Source: Heloderma charlesbogerti
Lineage: Eukaryota > Chordata > Lepidosauria > Squamata > Helodermatidae
Reading direction: 5' to 3'
DNA: 64,000 bases
Assembly (NCBI GenBank): GCA_026122225.1
Contig: JANEZZ010001908.1
Coordinates: forward strand, 372,001 to 436,000
A program made the position numbers and the translations under genes. This document shows positions 47,696 to 59,054 of the stretch, one piece after another; position 1 is the first letter of the stretch, and each line of letters opens with the position of its first letter. Below the pieces are notes generated by a model that saw only the letters and a list, made by a program, of their open reading frames with translations, made no database searches and was not told where the DNA came from.

Positions 47696-48126
47696 CAGCC
47701 TTCCCCAAACTGTTGTCCTCCAGGTGTGTTGGACTACAACCCCAGCAACCCCCAACCCACCTGAGATGAAATCCCTCCTCCCTTCACCCAGCCTATGGTC
47801 CCTCAAAATGGGAGGGGGGGTCTCCTTTGCTTCCGCCTAGGCAGGTTGTTCTATCTAGGTTACGTTCTTCTACCTAGGTTAAGTATAAGTAGCGTGATGA
47901 AGACTCAAGCACAGACTCAATATAAAAGAATCAAAATAATTTATATAGATTACTATAAAGATTGAACTTTAAAAGATTTATTGAATATGATGTTCTTTTT
48001 CTTAGTTACTTTACATGTTATCCTCTTAACCTAACATAAGCTAACCTAAGCCCTAAAACCACTAACTGGGGGATGCTGGGAGTTGCAGTCCAACACATCT
48101 GGAGGACAACAGGTCAGGGAAAACTG
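47696..48126. mobile_element. hAT-type MITE split by about 305 bp of unrelated DNA
   Basis: The left half CAGCCTTCCCCAAACTGTTG...TTGGACTACAACCCCAGCAA ends near 47,757. The right half GATGCTGGGAGTTGCAGTCC...CAGGTCAGGGAAAACTG starts near 48,065. The insert carries no recognised ends. Confidence 0.65.
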
Positions 48127-48463
48127 GTAGAATATTGCTCAGTAAGATGTGAAACTCTGCCCACTGTCCACCGTTTGGGCCAATGACTCAAATGCACTGG
48201 GGTGACTGACAAGGCGCAGAAGCAATCATGCCCTTCATTTCATTTCAGTGCATCTACAACTGACCAATGGAAAGAATGGGGAGCGGGGTGCCTGCCTTTC
48301 CTTGCCTTGTCTACGAATGGAGCCATTTTGCTATTATTGTTGCCCTTGCTGGCTGGGTAGCCTTGAGATCAAAGTGGTGAATAAAAACAAAGTTAAGTGC
48401 CCGATGCTAAACTGACATATTTTAATTCATGTCATTTTAACGTGTGTGTGTTTCATTGATTAA

Positions 48464-48557
48464 GGGTGCAATCCTATGCAGGTTTAGGCAGGCAAAAGGC
48501 CTACAACCCCCAGCTGAAGGTCTTTTTTTCTGTCTGAATGTGCATAGGCTTAAGCCC
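48464..48557. mobile_element. TTAA-flanked MITE, 94 bp
   Basis: GGGTGCAATCCTATGCAGGT at the left and TGCATAGGCTTAAGCCC at the right, with TTAA at 48,460-48,463 and 48,558-48,561. Confidence 0.75.
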
Positions 48558-48596
48558 TTAATTAAGTACATTTTTAAGTTACCCAACTTTAATAAG

Positions 48597-48667
48597 TGTG
48601 CATTCTGACCCTATGCATGTTTACTCAGGAGCAAATCCCACTTTGTTCAATGGGACTTTCTCCCTAG
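48597..48667. mobile_element. TTAA-family MITE scrap
   Basis: CCTATGCATGTTTACTCAGG and CCCACTTTGTTCAATGGGAC resemble the TTAA family at 57,357. Confidence 0.5.
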
Positions 48668-48767
48668 TATATAGATTTCTGCTGCCAAGTGTACTCTTAC
48701 CATGCATTTTCCAGCTATAGGCCTGTGCAACAAGCAGCTGAACCTTTCAAGGGCTTCCTTTTCTCCT

Positions 48768-48827
48768 TTCCTTTCCCACACCATCATATTGGCAATGTAA
48801 TGCCAATATGATGGTGTGGGGAAGGAA
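48768..48827. repeat. 27-bp-stem hairpin with 6-nt loop
   Basis: CCCACACCATCATATTGGCA (48,775-48,794) and its exact reverse complement (48,801-48,820) flank ATGTAA. Pairing extends seven more bases outward with one T/G pair. Confidence 0.9.
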
Positions 48828-49094
48828 CAACTAATTAATTCCCTTCTGATCGTATAATCAGCATCACATTTCTTCCATATGTTGTTCTTTCTGGTGATGG
48901 GGATTCTCATAAAATAACATTGTGAAGAGGAGGCTGATAAAAAGGCGCTTATGAAGACCCCTCTCCCCCCGCATCAATTATATCTGCTGATCAAACACCT
49001 TACCAAGAGCATCGGATGTCTCACCACCTACTCAAAGCAGCAAGACTTTTTCTTTTCATTAACTTTTCAACTTTCTATTCAGAGAAATTATTTT

Positions 49095-49330
49095 ATCATT
49101 TTATTTATTTATTTGTTTGTTTTACTTCATTTTTATACTGCCCAATAGCCAAAGCTCTCTGGGCAGTTCACAACAATTACAACCATAAAATTTGTTGTTC
49201 AGTCGTTAAGTCGTGTCCGACTCTTACAACTACAATATAAAAATAAAAATAATAACCAAACACAAGCTAGCAGTGGTACAAAAATTTAAAATACAGTACT
49301 GTCATTTAAAATACATCATGACACAATAAG
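49095..49330 (-). mobile_element. L3-like LINE 3' tail, split by a 31-bp BovB scrap
   Basis: TTATTTATTTATTTGTTTG, then ACTGCCCAATAGCCAAAGCT and CTCTGGGCAGTTCACAA; continues at 49,223 with ACAATATAAAAATAAAAAT. Confidence 0.75.
49192..49222 (-). mobile_element. 31-bp BovB 3'-terminal scrap
   Basis: TTGTTGTTCAGTCGTTAAG continues to GTCCGACTC and matches the BovB 3' end. It interrupts an L3-like tail; TTACAAC occurs on both sides (imperfect duplication near 49,177 and at 49,224). Confidence 0.65.
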
Positions 49331-49701
49331 AGACCAAAAACATCACAGAGGTTTCATTGACTGGAAATGTTTTGGTCCAATGTTTATTTTATTTATTTGC
49401 TGTTTTCTTCAGGTAAATGCTGTTTTCTTCAGGTAAAACAAGCTGTAATTCCATGACAGAGTACAGATCTGTCCCAGGCAGTGGTCTCAGCCAGATGGGG
49501 TTTTAGTCTGTGCGTGCGTGCGTGCGTGTGTGTGTGTAGCGGGGCGCTAGGCAAACATTCAAGTTCCAGCAAGGGCAGCAAGGCAAAGTCAAGCAAGTCC
49601 ACGTTCAGGCTCCAGTAAGGACCTGTCAAGCAAAGGAATTAGCACCCTGGATAGTTCTATGTCTGGCTCAGGCTGGAGAGCTATACAAGTATTTGTGTGT
49701 G

Positions 49702-50152
49702 TGTTTGTTTATTAATGACGCAATCCTATGGGGATAGTCAGCCGCCTCCGAACTCAGAGGTCACCCACCAATGCAGGGTGGGTGGCGCATGGAGGGGATC
49801 TTCTCCTTTGCTCTCCAGCTGCCCTGCATTTGCAACTAGACAGCTGATTTCAGCTGTCTAACAGGGTCACCTTGGGGAGGGGAGGGGAGGCTGGACGGTG
49901 CATAGGAAGCATCGTACCGGTGCTTCCGCAGTCCCCTCCCCACCCCAGGAAGGCCTCCTTTTTGGCCGCTCCGCACTGGTCTTCTGAGCGCGGAGCTGGG
50001 GACGAAGCGCGGCTCCTACACGAGGGGAGGGGGAGGGGTGTCGGATTCCTGGGAACCGAGCTCAAAGTGCCGGCTCCGAGCTCAGTTCCCATAAACTGAA
50101 AAATCCTGTGGCCATCTAGACCCTGTCTAGCAGCCATAGGATTGCACCCTTA
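49702..50152. mobile_element. GC-rich MITE-like element inside a LINE tail
   Basis: Ends GACGCAATCCTATGG and CCATAGGATTGCACCC are inverted and resemble the TTAA family; TTAA precedes the left end. The host LINE tail (minus strand) resumes at about 50,150 with TTATTTGTGGTATTTATATG. The interior of about 400 bp is GC-rich with no convincing gene. Confidence 0.65.
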
Positions 50153-50154
50153 TT

Positions 50155-50799
50155 TGTGGTATTTATATGCTGCTGAATGTAATCCAATCTCTTAGTGGTT
50201 CACAATATTAAAATGCAATATTAAAAACACAACATTAAAACACAGCATTAAAAACACTACCAATTACAGTAAAAATATTTATTTCTAATGAATAATTATT
50301 TATGTATTTATTTCTAATAATCAAGGAGCAGTAGGCAAAAATGTTGCTTCAGCAACAACTAAACTGAAACTTAAATGGAGCCGGAACCTGCATCTGTGTG
50401 GTTCGCTCTGCCTCCAGTGAGCAAAGCCTCTCCAGTTAAAGGAGCTTAGCCTGCTTCTGTAGCCATTTATTCAAAAAGTTCCAAATGTATTCCAAAAGTT
50501 CCGCTCGGTCTTTTGGGTTAGATTCCGAGAACAACAGTGCAACCTCCTCAGAACAGACAGATGCTGACAAAATAGGCTCCTCTTGTGCTGGAGCTTCTGG
50601 GACCATCTGGAGCTGGTCCTGAGTTCAAATCCCTCTCCCACTCCAATAGTGTCTCTGAATCCATGGCTTCATCCTCCAAAGCTGGCTAGCCAGCCCCTGC
50701 AGTCATGACATAGATAGGTTTTATACGCTTAAATCCCAGGTTCACTCCTGCATGTCGCCAGGTGCTGCTGTGTGGAGTCAGTTTCTGATATGCCCCCAG
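50155..50799. other. Intergenic, no gene seen
   Basis: LINE-tail remnants at the left, then nothing recognised. Confidence 0.45.
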
Positions 50800-50868
50800 T
50801 CAGGGTACCCAACACTGTGCTAGATAGACAGTTGATCTGACTCGGTATAAGGCAGCTTCACACAGGCC
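50800..50868 (+). mobile_element. MIR-like SINE tail
   Basis: GATCTGACTCGGTATAAGGC followed by AGCTTCACAC is the SINE tail in sense orientation. Confidence 0.65.
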
Positions 50869-50869
50869 T

Positions 50870-52290
50870 AGGGTTCTAGCAGTGCAGTAGCCATAAAGTT
50901 AGGTGAGCTGATTTCAAAAGCTCAGGAGGAACCACAGGAACCTGCCCACTCATTAAGATCTGCTCGGGCGGCTTTCCTTTCCATGCCGCCAGCATCTGAA
51001 TTGCTTTTGGCCTGAAATGCAGAAGAGAGTAAACTTTTTCTGTAGTTGGGCCTAAACTGTGCAACTCCCTTTCGAGGGAGGCCAACCAACCTCACCCCCC
51101 TCCTAATGGCTTTCCACTGGCAAAGCCTCTTTCAGCAGGCTTTTGGCTGGGCAAACTGTTGAAGTTTTACTCTCTCTAGTTTTTGAGTTTTTATCTGCTG
51201 TCTTCTGATTTCATTTTATCTTTAGCACATTTTAATGTGTTTTTAATTAAAAAAAAACTGTTATAATTCACTATGAGCATTTTAATGGAATGGAGGGTTA
51301 TAAATGGTTCAATGAACTAGAAGCTCTTTATAAGTGCCCTTTAAGAAGGACATTGACAATTGCATCCAGAGAAGAGCAGCCAGGGCCGGTTTCTACAACA
51401 ACTGAAGGAGAAGTTAATGGAGGAGTACTGGATTTTTTAAAAGGAATCGGCTTTGCTGGGAACAGGGCTCCATGGGCAGATTCTCCGGACCAGTAAAAAT
51501 GGCTTCACAGAACATACTTCCTCATCGGGATGGGGGTTGGAGTGAATGTCATCTGACTGGCAGGGGCTGCTCAACCAGTAAGAGAGGCTTCCCCCCCTCC
51601 CCCCTGAAAGTCCAGATGCACCTGCATTTCAGGAGCAAGCCTCATTGAGCACAATGGGAGTTACTTCCAAGTAGACACACATATGCTTGTGCTGGGAAAG
51701 AAGGGGGGAGAACACAAAGATGGAAACCAGCCCCCATTTTAACCTAGAGGGCCTCATTGTCCAGAATGGGAGTTACTTCTGAGGAGACACTAATGGGTTT
51801 GTTGTGGGAAAGAGAGCAGTAAACACAAAGACAGAAACCAGCCCCCATTTTAACCCGTAGGATCTCTATAACAAAGGCTCTAAGTAGTTTCTTCCTAAGG
51901 CAATAAACCAAACAAAGGAGAATTGGAGCCTCAAGATTGTGGCTGTGCCATGTCAATTGAGGGGTTCTCTGTAATTTTTGTGGGCATTCAGGGGGCTAGT
52001 GCCATTCAGCACAATGGGAGGAAGCAGCCCTTGACTGGGGTCACAGTGAAAGGCACACCCCTGGGCAGGGCTAGCATGCCCAAGGTAAATGTGGGGGTTG
52101 GGGCACACAGCAACTAGACCAGGGAGATCGCAACTTAAGGAAAAGAATTGGACTTTAAGCAGTCTCAGGAAATCCGTTTTTTCCATGATTAGCTCCAGGG
52201 TGGCTGCTGGATGGCCACAATGTCATCTATCCCTAAAGACCTCCACACACAGCTGGCTCAAGTAAATCGCTGGTGGAACCCCCCCCCCCC
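50870..52290. other. Intergenic, no gene; a 112-bp tandem duplication inside
   Basis: 51,640-51,862 is two diverged copies of a unit of about 112 bp containing CACAATGGGAGTTACTTC and GAAACCAGCCCCCATTTTAA. Around 50,875-51,250 is a possible LINE remnant. No gene seen. Confidence 0.6.
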
Positions 52291-52705
52291 AGGATGGTGA
52301 GGGGTCTGGAAACCAAGTCCTATGAGGAACGATTGCTGGGTATGTTTAGCCTGGAGAAGTGCAGATTAAGGGGAGACATGACAGTGTTCTTCAAATATCT
52401 GAAAGGCTGTCATGCAGGAGATGGAGCAGTCTTCTCCTCTGTTGGGCAGGACTAGAACCAATGGGTAGAAATTGCAGGGAAGAAGATTTCAGCTTCAGCA
52501 GAAATTTCCTAACAGTGAGAGCTGTTGAGCAGGAGAGCAGCTTGCCTAGGGAGGTGGTAGGTTCTCCTTCCCTGGAGGTGTTTAAGCAGAGGCTGGATGG
52601 CCATCTATAAAGGCTGTAGCTGCACCCTGTGGTTCAGAGCCCGCAATGAGCAGGGGGTTGGACTAGATGACCTCCCAGATATCTTCCAAGTCTATGATTC
52701 TATGC
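52291..52705 (+). mobile_element. CR1 LINE 3' fragment
   Basis: GTTTAGCCTGGAGAAGTGCA, GGGGTTGGACTAGATGACCT and CAAGTCTATGATTCTATG are the classical CR1 C-terminus and 3' end. Confidence 0.9.
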
Positions 52706-52748
52706 TGCTATTGAATCCTAGGGGCTCTGTTTGGGGTTCTCCCACACC

Positions 52749-52868
52749 CAGGGTAGGCACCCTCCTGAGGTTTTGGACTACAGTTCCCAGCACTCCTGAC
52801 CATTGGCCATGATGGCTGAGGCTTATGGGAGTTGTAGTCCAAAACATCTGGAGGGTGCCTGGTCATGT
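52749..52868. mobile_element. hAT-type MITE, 120 bp, right after CR1
   Basis: CAGGGTAGGCACCCTCC and GGAGGGTGCCTGGTC inverted ends with a perfect 8-bp duplication CCCACACC at 52,741-52,748 and 52,869-52,876. Confidence 0.88.
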
Positions 52869-52876
52869 CCCACACC

Positions 52877-54515
52877 ATTGGGGTATGAAAAGGAAATGCA
52901 TAGATTCAGCCTCAAATGTTGTAAACGTCTATAGGACGAAGAAGCGTAACTCCTTCTGGCATCCCTCTCCTCTCCTCATTTGTTTAGAACATCCAAAACC
53001 ACTCTCACTTATTGTTGAGTCACTGATGCATTAATTTATTCTTTTTCTCTGCTGGTTGCTAAAATGCAAATGTCACATTACTTTGTGAGTCTGCTGGGAG
53101 ACTATCATTGATATCAGTTTCATGTATGTAGCAATGCTTCGATTTTCCTTCTTTTTTGAAAAAAATACTGCCACAATACTTCAGAATCAATTAAGCCTCC
53201 CTCCTCCCACCTACACAGATGAGTTTATGCCTAAATTGCAGCCAATGTAGAAAATTCTACAGGCAGAAAGCAAACCAGGTGGAGTGAATTTGTCTATTTA
53301 TAGATGCTACTTTCGGCCACTAGTTTTCAGACTTTCTACCTCCAGAGGAAGCCTTTCCTCATCAGCCTGCCTGCCTGCCTGCTACTGAGGAATTGCTGCA
53401 TTGTAGAGGATTCTGGGATATATTGTAAGTACATGTGCAAACCTTGACCTTACAAACAGCAGACCATTCAGCATTTATTGACTGCACTGATTCAGATTGC
53501 AGGAGTGCAATTATCCTCTACACAGAAACATCCCTGTATATAGAAATCTAGCACATCATGGAGAATGGTAACCTAATTTCCCCTGCTAGTTTTCTATGTG
53601 CAGTTAATTTTTATTTTTTAATTTGGTTTTAAAAATTTGAAAAAATAACACTACACTTAACGACTGAACAACAACAAAAGAACTTGTATTCAAAACATTT
53701 GGTCTGTAATAAATTCAAACTTCCCCTTTCCCAACCCATCCAAGCCTTTCTCAAAAAATTGTGGATCCCCTTTAAATGTCTTTCTACCTTGAGCCCCAAC
53801 TGCGGTATGCCCACATCACATAAAATACACAACTGAATGTGCAATCCTATGCATGTTTATGCAGGAAAAAGTCCTACAACTCCCAGAACTCCCCAGCCAG
53901 CTGTGCTGGGAGTTGTAGGACTTTTTTCTGTCTAAGCATGCATAGGATTGCACCTTAAATTAACAAATAAATAAAAAGAGTGGAGTGAAAGAGCCAAAGG
54001 GGGGGGGATTCTCTATCAGCTACCCAAGGTAAGCAGAGGTTCCCCAAAAAAGTTGAGGAAGCCTTGCCAAATATCTTCAAAATTATTCAGATTTTTTCTT
54101 GTCATTTAGGACATTGGCTGCAAGTGCCAAGAATTCACAAGACCAGTGACCTATTTCTGGTTCCATTCAGGCTTTCCATTTCTGCAAAATCAGTCTCGTT
54201 GCCACCAGCACTGCCATTTGGAACAGGCTACTTGATTTTTGCGTAGTCTTCAGAACTGAGAAGTGTAGCCCATACGTCAGGAGACAGAATGTTGTGGGCT
54301 CTCAAAGGGGGCTCTGGCATGTGGGAGGGCCCTGCCCTGCCTACTCAAACCAGTGGACTGCCCCTGTCCCCAGTCCTATCCTGAGACTCTAGGCTGACAC
54401 TACATCACTCTGGCTCTAACATTTACATTGCAAAGACTCTTGGGAGAGTATTGTTTCTCTCTATGCAGTTTGCACAGAGACACATTGCACCCCATCTCTC
54501 TCTCTCTCTCTCTCT

Positions 54516-54551
<36 letters not shown>

Positions 54552-55465
54552 ACTGGACTCGCATCAATAAGGGGCAGGCTGTATCAGGGATGGAGGACAG
54601 GTTTGGTTTTTTAAAATCTTTTTATTTGCAACCCAACAATAACTACAGCTATTGTATAACTACAATAACAACAACAACAAATCAAAAAAAGGGGGAATCA
54701 TATAAAACATATCAATATACAGTAATCATTAACATCACTCTTGATATAGGGCTTCTCCACATGGGGCTGTTATCCTGCAATCAAGATTGGTTACTCACGG
54801 AAGTCTGTGGGCCCTCTACATGACATTGTCAAATTCCAGGACTTCACCCATGCTTTCTGACCTTCATCCTGGATTTTTTTAAGATAGTGGATAATGAGCT
54901 ATTTAAATATTGCGAGTTAATTTCCTCTGTGAAAAGAGTAAGTGGCACAGTGCCATCTAGTGGCTGTATAATTAAACATATAGAGCTTGTAGATAAAGGA
55001 ACTCCCCCAGGGGGTGGGGGAGCAGAAGTCCATGGAAAGGGGCGATCTTAATCCCGCAAAGAATATGGAAGCAGAAGCCCTGGTAAAGATATGGGATAAA
55101 AAGCCTGGTGTGGAGAAGCCCATAGAAAGAAATAAAAACAGGAGAAAAATAAACAATAAGGGGAAAAGAAGGATTGAATACTTCCATTTCATACAGATAT
55201 AGGTGTGTGTGTGTTGATATTAGCAGTCCAAATATCTAAATAGGCATCTATATGATTTGGACGGTTGTAGCAAGAGCAGTGAGATCTTCAGTCCGTTGAG
55301 AGAAAGGTGGTGGGTGTTTTTCCTTCCAAACTTGGAGTCTTTTTGCAACTGAAAGGGCTCCCAGTATCCACTTTTGCTCTCCATATGTTAATCCCCGCAT
55401 CACAGAGATGTAATTTAAAAGCATAATTTAAAATGTGCTGTTATCATTGTTTTTCCAGAACAAAA
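52877..55465. other. Intergenic, no gene seen
   Basis: Holds a GCCT repeat near 53,370, a TTAA-family MITE at 53,836-53,953 (GTGCAATCCTATGCATGTTT, right TTAA at 53,954), a possible BovB scrap at 53,656, and a (CT)n(CA)n microsatellite at 54,494-54,550. No gene. Confidence 0.65.
53656..53676 (+). mobile_element. Possible BovB 3'-terminal scrap
   Basis: CTTAACGACTGAACAACAAC is the exact terminal motif of the BovB copies. It is only about 20 bp, with no visible duplication, so it could also be the tail of a BovB-tailed SINE. Confidence 0.4.
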
Positions 55466-55473
55466 GTTATACC

Positions 55474-56278
55474 TAGGGATGTACGAAAATCACTTACCTT
55501 TCACGGATTATGCTGATGGTGGGGGTGGGAGGCGTTCCGTCCCTCCCTCCGGAATCCTGGACGGGGGGGGAGGCGCTCCGTTCCTCCCCCCTGGAATCCT
55601 CTGCGGCCGGCTATGCTCCGCGGCAGCTCCGCAGAGCAGCCGGCCAGGCCCAGCCAGGCTAGAGCCGTCCGCAGCCAGATTTCCAGCCGCGGAGGGCTCT
55701 GGGTAAAAAAACAAAAACAAAAAACCCACATACGCAAATGGCGGCGGCTACGGCCGCCGCCATTTGCCTTCCTTCTTTTTGGCCGTCTTAACCTACGTAA
55801 ATATTTACGTAGACTATGACGGCGAAAATAAGGGGAACACAAATAGCATAGCGGACGCTATTTGCGTTCCCCTTATTTTCGCCGTCTTAGTCTACGTAAT
55901 TATTTACGTAGACTAAGACAGCCCAAAATAAGGAACGCAAATGGTGGTGGCTGTAGCTGCCGCCATTTGCGTACACCTTTTTTTTTTTTAACCAGCGTTT
56001 TAGGCTATGTAAAAACTTACGTAGCCTATCACGTCTGTGTAAAAAAACAACAACACACCTGTAAATGGCGGCAGTGGCGGCAGCCGGTCGGAAGACCAGC
56101 CGCTGCAGCTGCCGCCGCCGCCACCGCCGCCAGGAAGATCTGCCCCAGGTAAGTCTCGTCCCGGGGGGATCTGCGGGGGGGGGGGGATGGCAGGCCATTC
56201 TGCCACAGATTTCGGGGGGCCGAATGCACTGGCATTCGGCCTCCCCGAGATCCGTAGCGGAATTCTCTGCCATCCCTA
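55474..56278. mobile_element. Palindromic hAT-type transposon, 805 bp (TAGGGATG ends)
   Basis: Starts TAGGGATGTACG and ends GCCATCCCTA with a perfect 8-bp duplication GTTATACC at 55,466-55,473 and 56,279-56,286. The interior is nested palindromes: CTACGTAAATATTTACGTAG at 55,794-55,813 (perfect), a long hairpin around AATAAGGGGAACACAAATAG, and repeated GCCGCCATTTGC/GCAAATGGCGGC. No transposase ORF. Confidence 0.93.
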
Positions 56279-56286
56279 GTTATACC

Positions 56287-56929
56287 AGCAATAACCTCCA
56301 GCTAAAAGGAAGCCATTACAGGACACGCCCACATCATGAGCCTCAATGAGGCATAGATGAAGGACAGGTTTTAACCTCACTCTAGTGCATGGAGTTCCTC
56401 AAGTGTAGTGTTTACTTTGCCCCATAGGAATGAATGGCAGCCATTGCCTTATAAGGGATGCTTCCAAAGGAGGCTTTTATGGAATTATTGCCCTGCTTCA
56501 TACACAGAAGTTTGCAGAGAGTCCAGATGTCATCATCTTCTACTTGTGACCCTCCAGTGTTTTCTTTCCACTTCTTCTATCTTTTTTCTTTCCGCAGAAA
56601 ATCCATTAAGGAAAAAAGAGGGAAAGGCTGCACAACGCCTTCGGTTTCCTAGTGCTAGGAACCCTCTGTCTGGAAGCATCTTGGGAGAAAATCACGGGGC
56701 GCAGTTTGGGAATACCGTTAAGGTGGGGTCTGAACTTGCTCCTTGATCTGAGTGACCCAAGCCTTTAAGAAGCCCTGCTCTGATCTGCATAGAGACTGGC
56801 CGGTATCTAATGAGACTTGGCCCACAGGACCATATGGCCATGAGCCAACAAGCTGAGCCTTAGTCTAGACAAGACAACAGATACACTGTTGGTTAGTAAA
56901 CAAGTTAATCTGGGATTGGGGGTACAAGC
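56287..56929. other. Intergenic, no gene seen
   Basis: Nothing recognised between the palindromic element and the L3-like fragment. Confidence 0.45.
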
Positions 56930-57000
56930 TATTCTGGATAGGGTTGCACTCCCCTGGAAGGATTAGCTGTGCAGTTTTGGGGTGCTTCTGGACCTGGCAT

Positions 57001-57681
57001 CAGTGGTGTAGTGGTGGCAGGTCGCACCGGGGCTTCGCTGCGGCACTTTTTTTGAAGCCAGCCCCCAGCCGGGTCGCAGTCTGCTGGGGAAGGAGGAGGG
57101 AGCAGAGGGAGTGCGAGCAAGAGAGGGACCCTGAGGGAGCTCTGCAGCTTCTTCCCCTGCCCCCCATTCCCCTCCTCAGCTCTTGGCTTCTCTGCCCATC
57201 CCTGCTGTGTGCCTGCGCGCCCGGTGTTGCAACACCAGCCACTCATTCAGGGCTGCTGCTGCTGGCCATAGCAGCGGGGGAGGGGGGCTGCCACCATTAT
57301 GTACTTATGGGGCAGGGCAGGGCAGGTGGCTGGTTTGTGCCAGTTTTTAGGATTTATCACACAATCCTATGCATGCTTACTCAGAAGTCAGTCCTACTAT
57401 CTTCAATTGCCAATTGGGTTTTCTCCCAGGTAAGTGTGCCTAGGACTGCAGCCTTAGCTGCCTTCCCAAGATCTCTGTAAATTTAATTCGAATAAAGACC
57501 CATTGGATTGCACTGTTAATTCTTGAACATTAATTTCTACAGTAGGCAGAATTGCCAAATGCAACTTGCTCTGACAGCTACACTTTTTGGTACACGGTTG
57601 GCATGTATCTGGGCAAACAAACGCTGGTGGAGGGAAGGGAAACAGAAGAAAATCAGTTGGGAGAGGAGAAAGGAGTCCTTT

Positions 57682-57732
<51 letters not shown>

Positions 57733-58168
57733 GCGCGCGTGTGTTTCAATCCAGCTGGGTATGTGGACGTTTCTGTTGTGAGATGGGAGAGATACAATGA
57801 AGGAGCTTAGGAAAGGCTAATAGGTAACGTTGGGGCGCTAAGGGAGGATGGAAGGGGACGGTTTAAATGAGAAGGGATCTGTCCATGAGGGCTGAGTTCA
57901 GAGGGCGAAGCTTCTATAGAGTATCACATTTTGAAAACTGGAAATGTTTGTGTTTGAGTGAGTGAGTGGGTGGGTGAAAAAGATTAACATGCCTGCATTT
58001 TTTTCTCAGACATCCAATTGAAATACCAGTGCCTTCCTCTCAGCTGCACTGTTTTTGGATCCCAGTTGAAGGCTGTATATCTTACAAGGTTGTACAATCT
58101 TAGAAGGGGGTGCGGCTGTGACTGTCATGAAGGGACTCTGCGCTTCTGGATTTGCCACGACACTATTG
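57001..58168. mobile_element. hAT-type element, 1,168 bp, non-autonomous
   Basis: Starts CAGTGGTGTAGTGGTGGCA and ends TTTGCCACGACACTATTG (inverted, about 11 of the first 14 matching), with a perfect 8-bp duplication CCTGGCAT at 56,993-57,000 and 58,169-58,176. No transposase ORF. It holds a TTAA-family MITE (57,357-57,455) and the GT/GC repeat. Confidence 0.85.
57684..57744. repeat. (TG)n(CG)n alternating purine-pyrimidine tract
   Basis: About 60 bp of strict alternation, including a GCGCGCGCACGCGCGCGCG core. Confidence 0.97.
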
Positions 58169-58859
58169 CCTGGCATTGTTCCTGTAGCATCAGGTGGCTG
58201 CTGAGGCCAATAGTGCCTTTGTCCAGCTTTGGCTGGTGTGCCTGTTGCAGCCCTTCCTGGAGAAAGCAAATCTGGCCACAGTGATCCATGCCTTAATCAC
58301 CACCCGTTTAGGCTACGGCAATGCACTCTACATGGGGCTGCCCTTGAAGAGTGTTCAGAAACAGCAGCTAGTGCAAAAGGCTGTGCCCTGTTTGCTTTGT
58401 GTTGCATGCTTTGCTGACCATGTTGCAATGATTCTATGCCAACTGCACTGGCTTGGGATCTGTTTCTGGGCACAATTCAAGGTACTGGCATTTACCTATG
58501 AAGCCCTAAATGGTTTGGGGTCAAGATATCTTAAGGACCGCTCCTTCCCTTACGAACCTGCCTATAGTTTAAGAACTGTTTTGGAGACCCTGTTACGTGC
58601 CCCACAACACCAAGAAAAGTTATGCTATTGAGAACATGGGACAGGGTGTTTTTTGTAGCAGCATCTGGATGGTGGAACTCCCTCCCTAGGGAGTTTAGAT
58701 TGGCTCCTTCTTGGTTTAGTTTTAGATGGGCTGTTAACACTTTTGTTCCACTTGGTGTCTGAATGATTTAAGATACATTTCTGCTCTCTATTTTTAAAGA
58801 TGAATTTTTACTTGTTTTAAATTTGTTTATCATATTTGTTCATTATGATATTGTTTTAT

Positions 58860-58989
58860 CACGGGGTGGGCCTTCCAGATGTTTTGGCCTACAACTCCCC
58901 CATCGTCCCTCACTATTGGCTATGCTGGCTAGGACTGATGGGAGTTGTTGTAGGCAAAAACATCTGGTGGGCCACAAGTTGCCCACTTG
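58860..58989. mobile_element. hAT-type MITE (CACGGGGTGGGCC ends), 130 bp
   Basis: Core TTTTGGCCTACAACTCCCC; right end GCCACAAGTTGCCCACTTG; flanks TGTTTTAT and TGTTTTAC match at 7 of 8. Confidence 0.85.
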
Positions 58990-59054
58990 TGTTTTACACA
59001 TGTTTATATGTAAGTCGCCTGGAGGCCAATTTCTTGAGGGCCACATTAAATTAC

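Larger units (their letters stand above)
56930..58855 (+). mobile_element. L3-like LINE, RT C-terminal part, split by a hAT element
   Basis: 56,930-57,000 encodes a GVLLDLA-type stretch. The element resumes at 58,177 with VAAEANSAFVQLWLV, then MGLPLKSVQKQQLVQKA, QLHWLGICFWAQFKVLAFTY and EALNGLGSRYLKDRSF. Frame breaks are present. The tail is interrupted again by the MITE at 58,860. Confidence 0.85.

Noticed and set aside
55500..56250. A second CpG-island promoter or a GC-rich exon
   Set aside because: The whole GC-rich block lies between TAGGGATG ends and an 8-bp target duplication, so it is a transposon.
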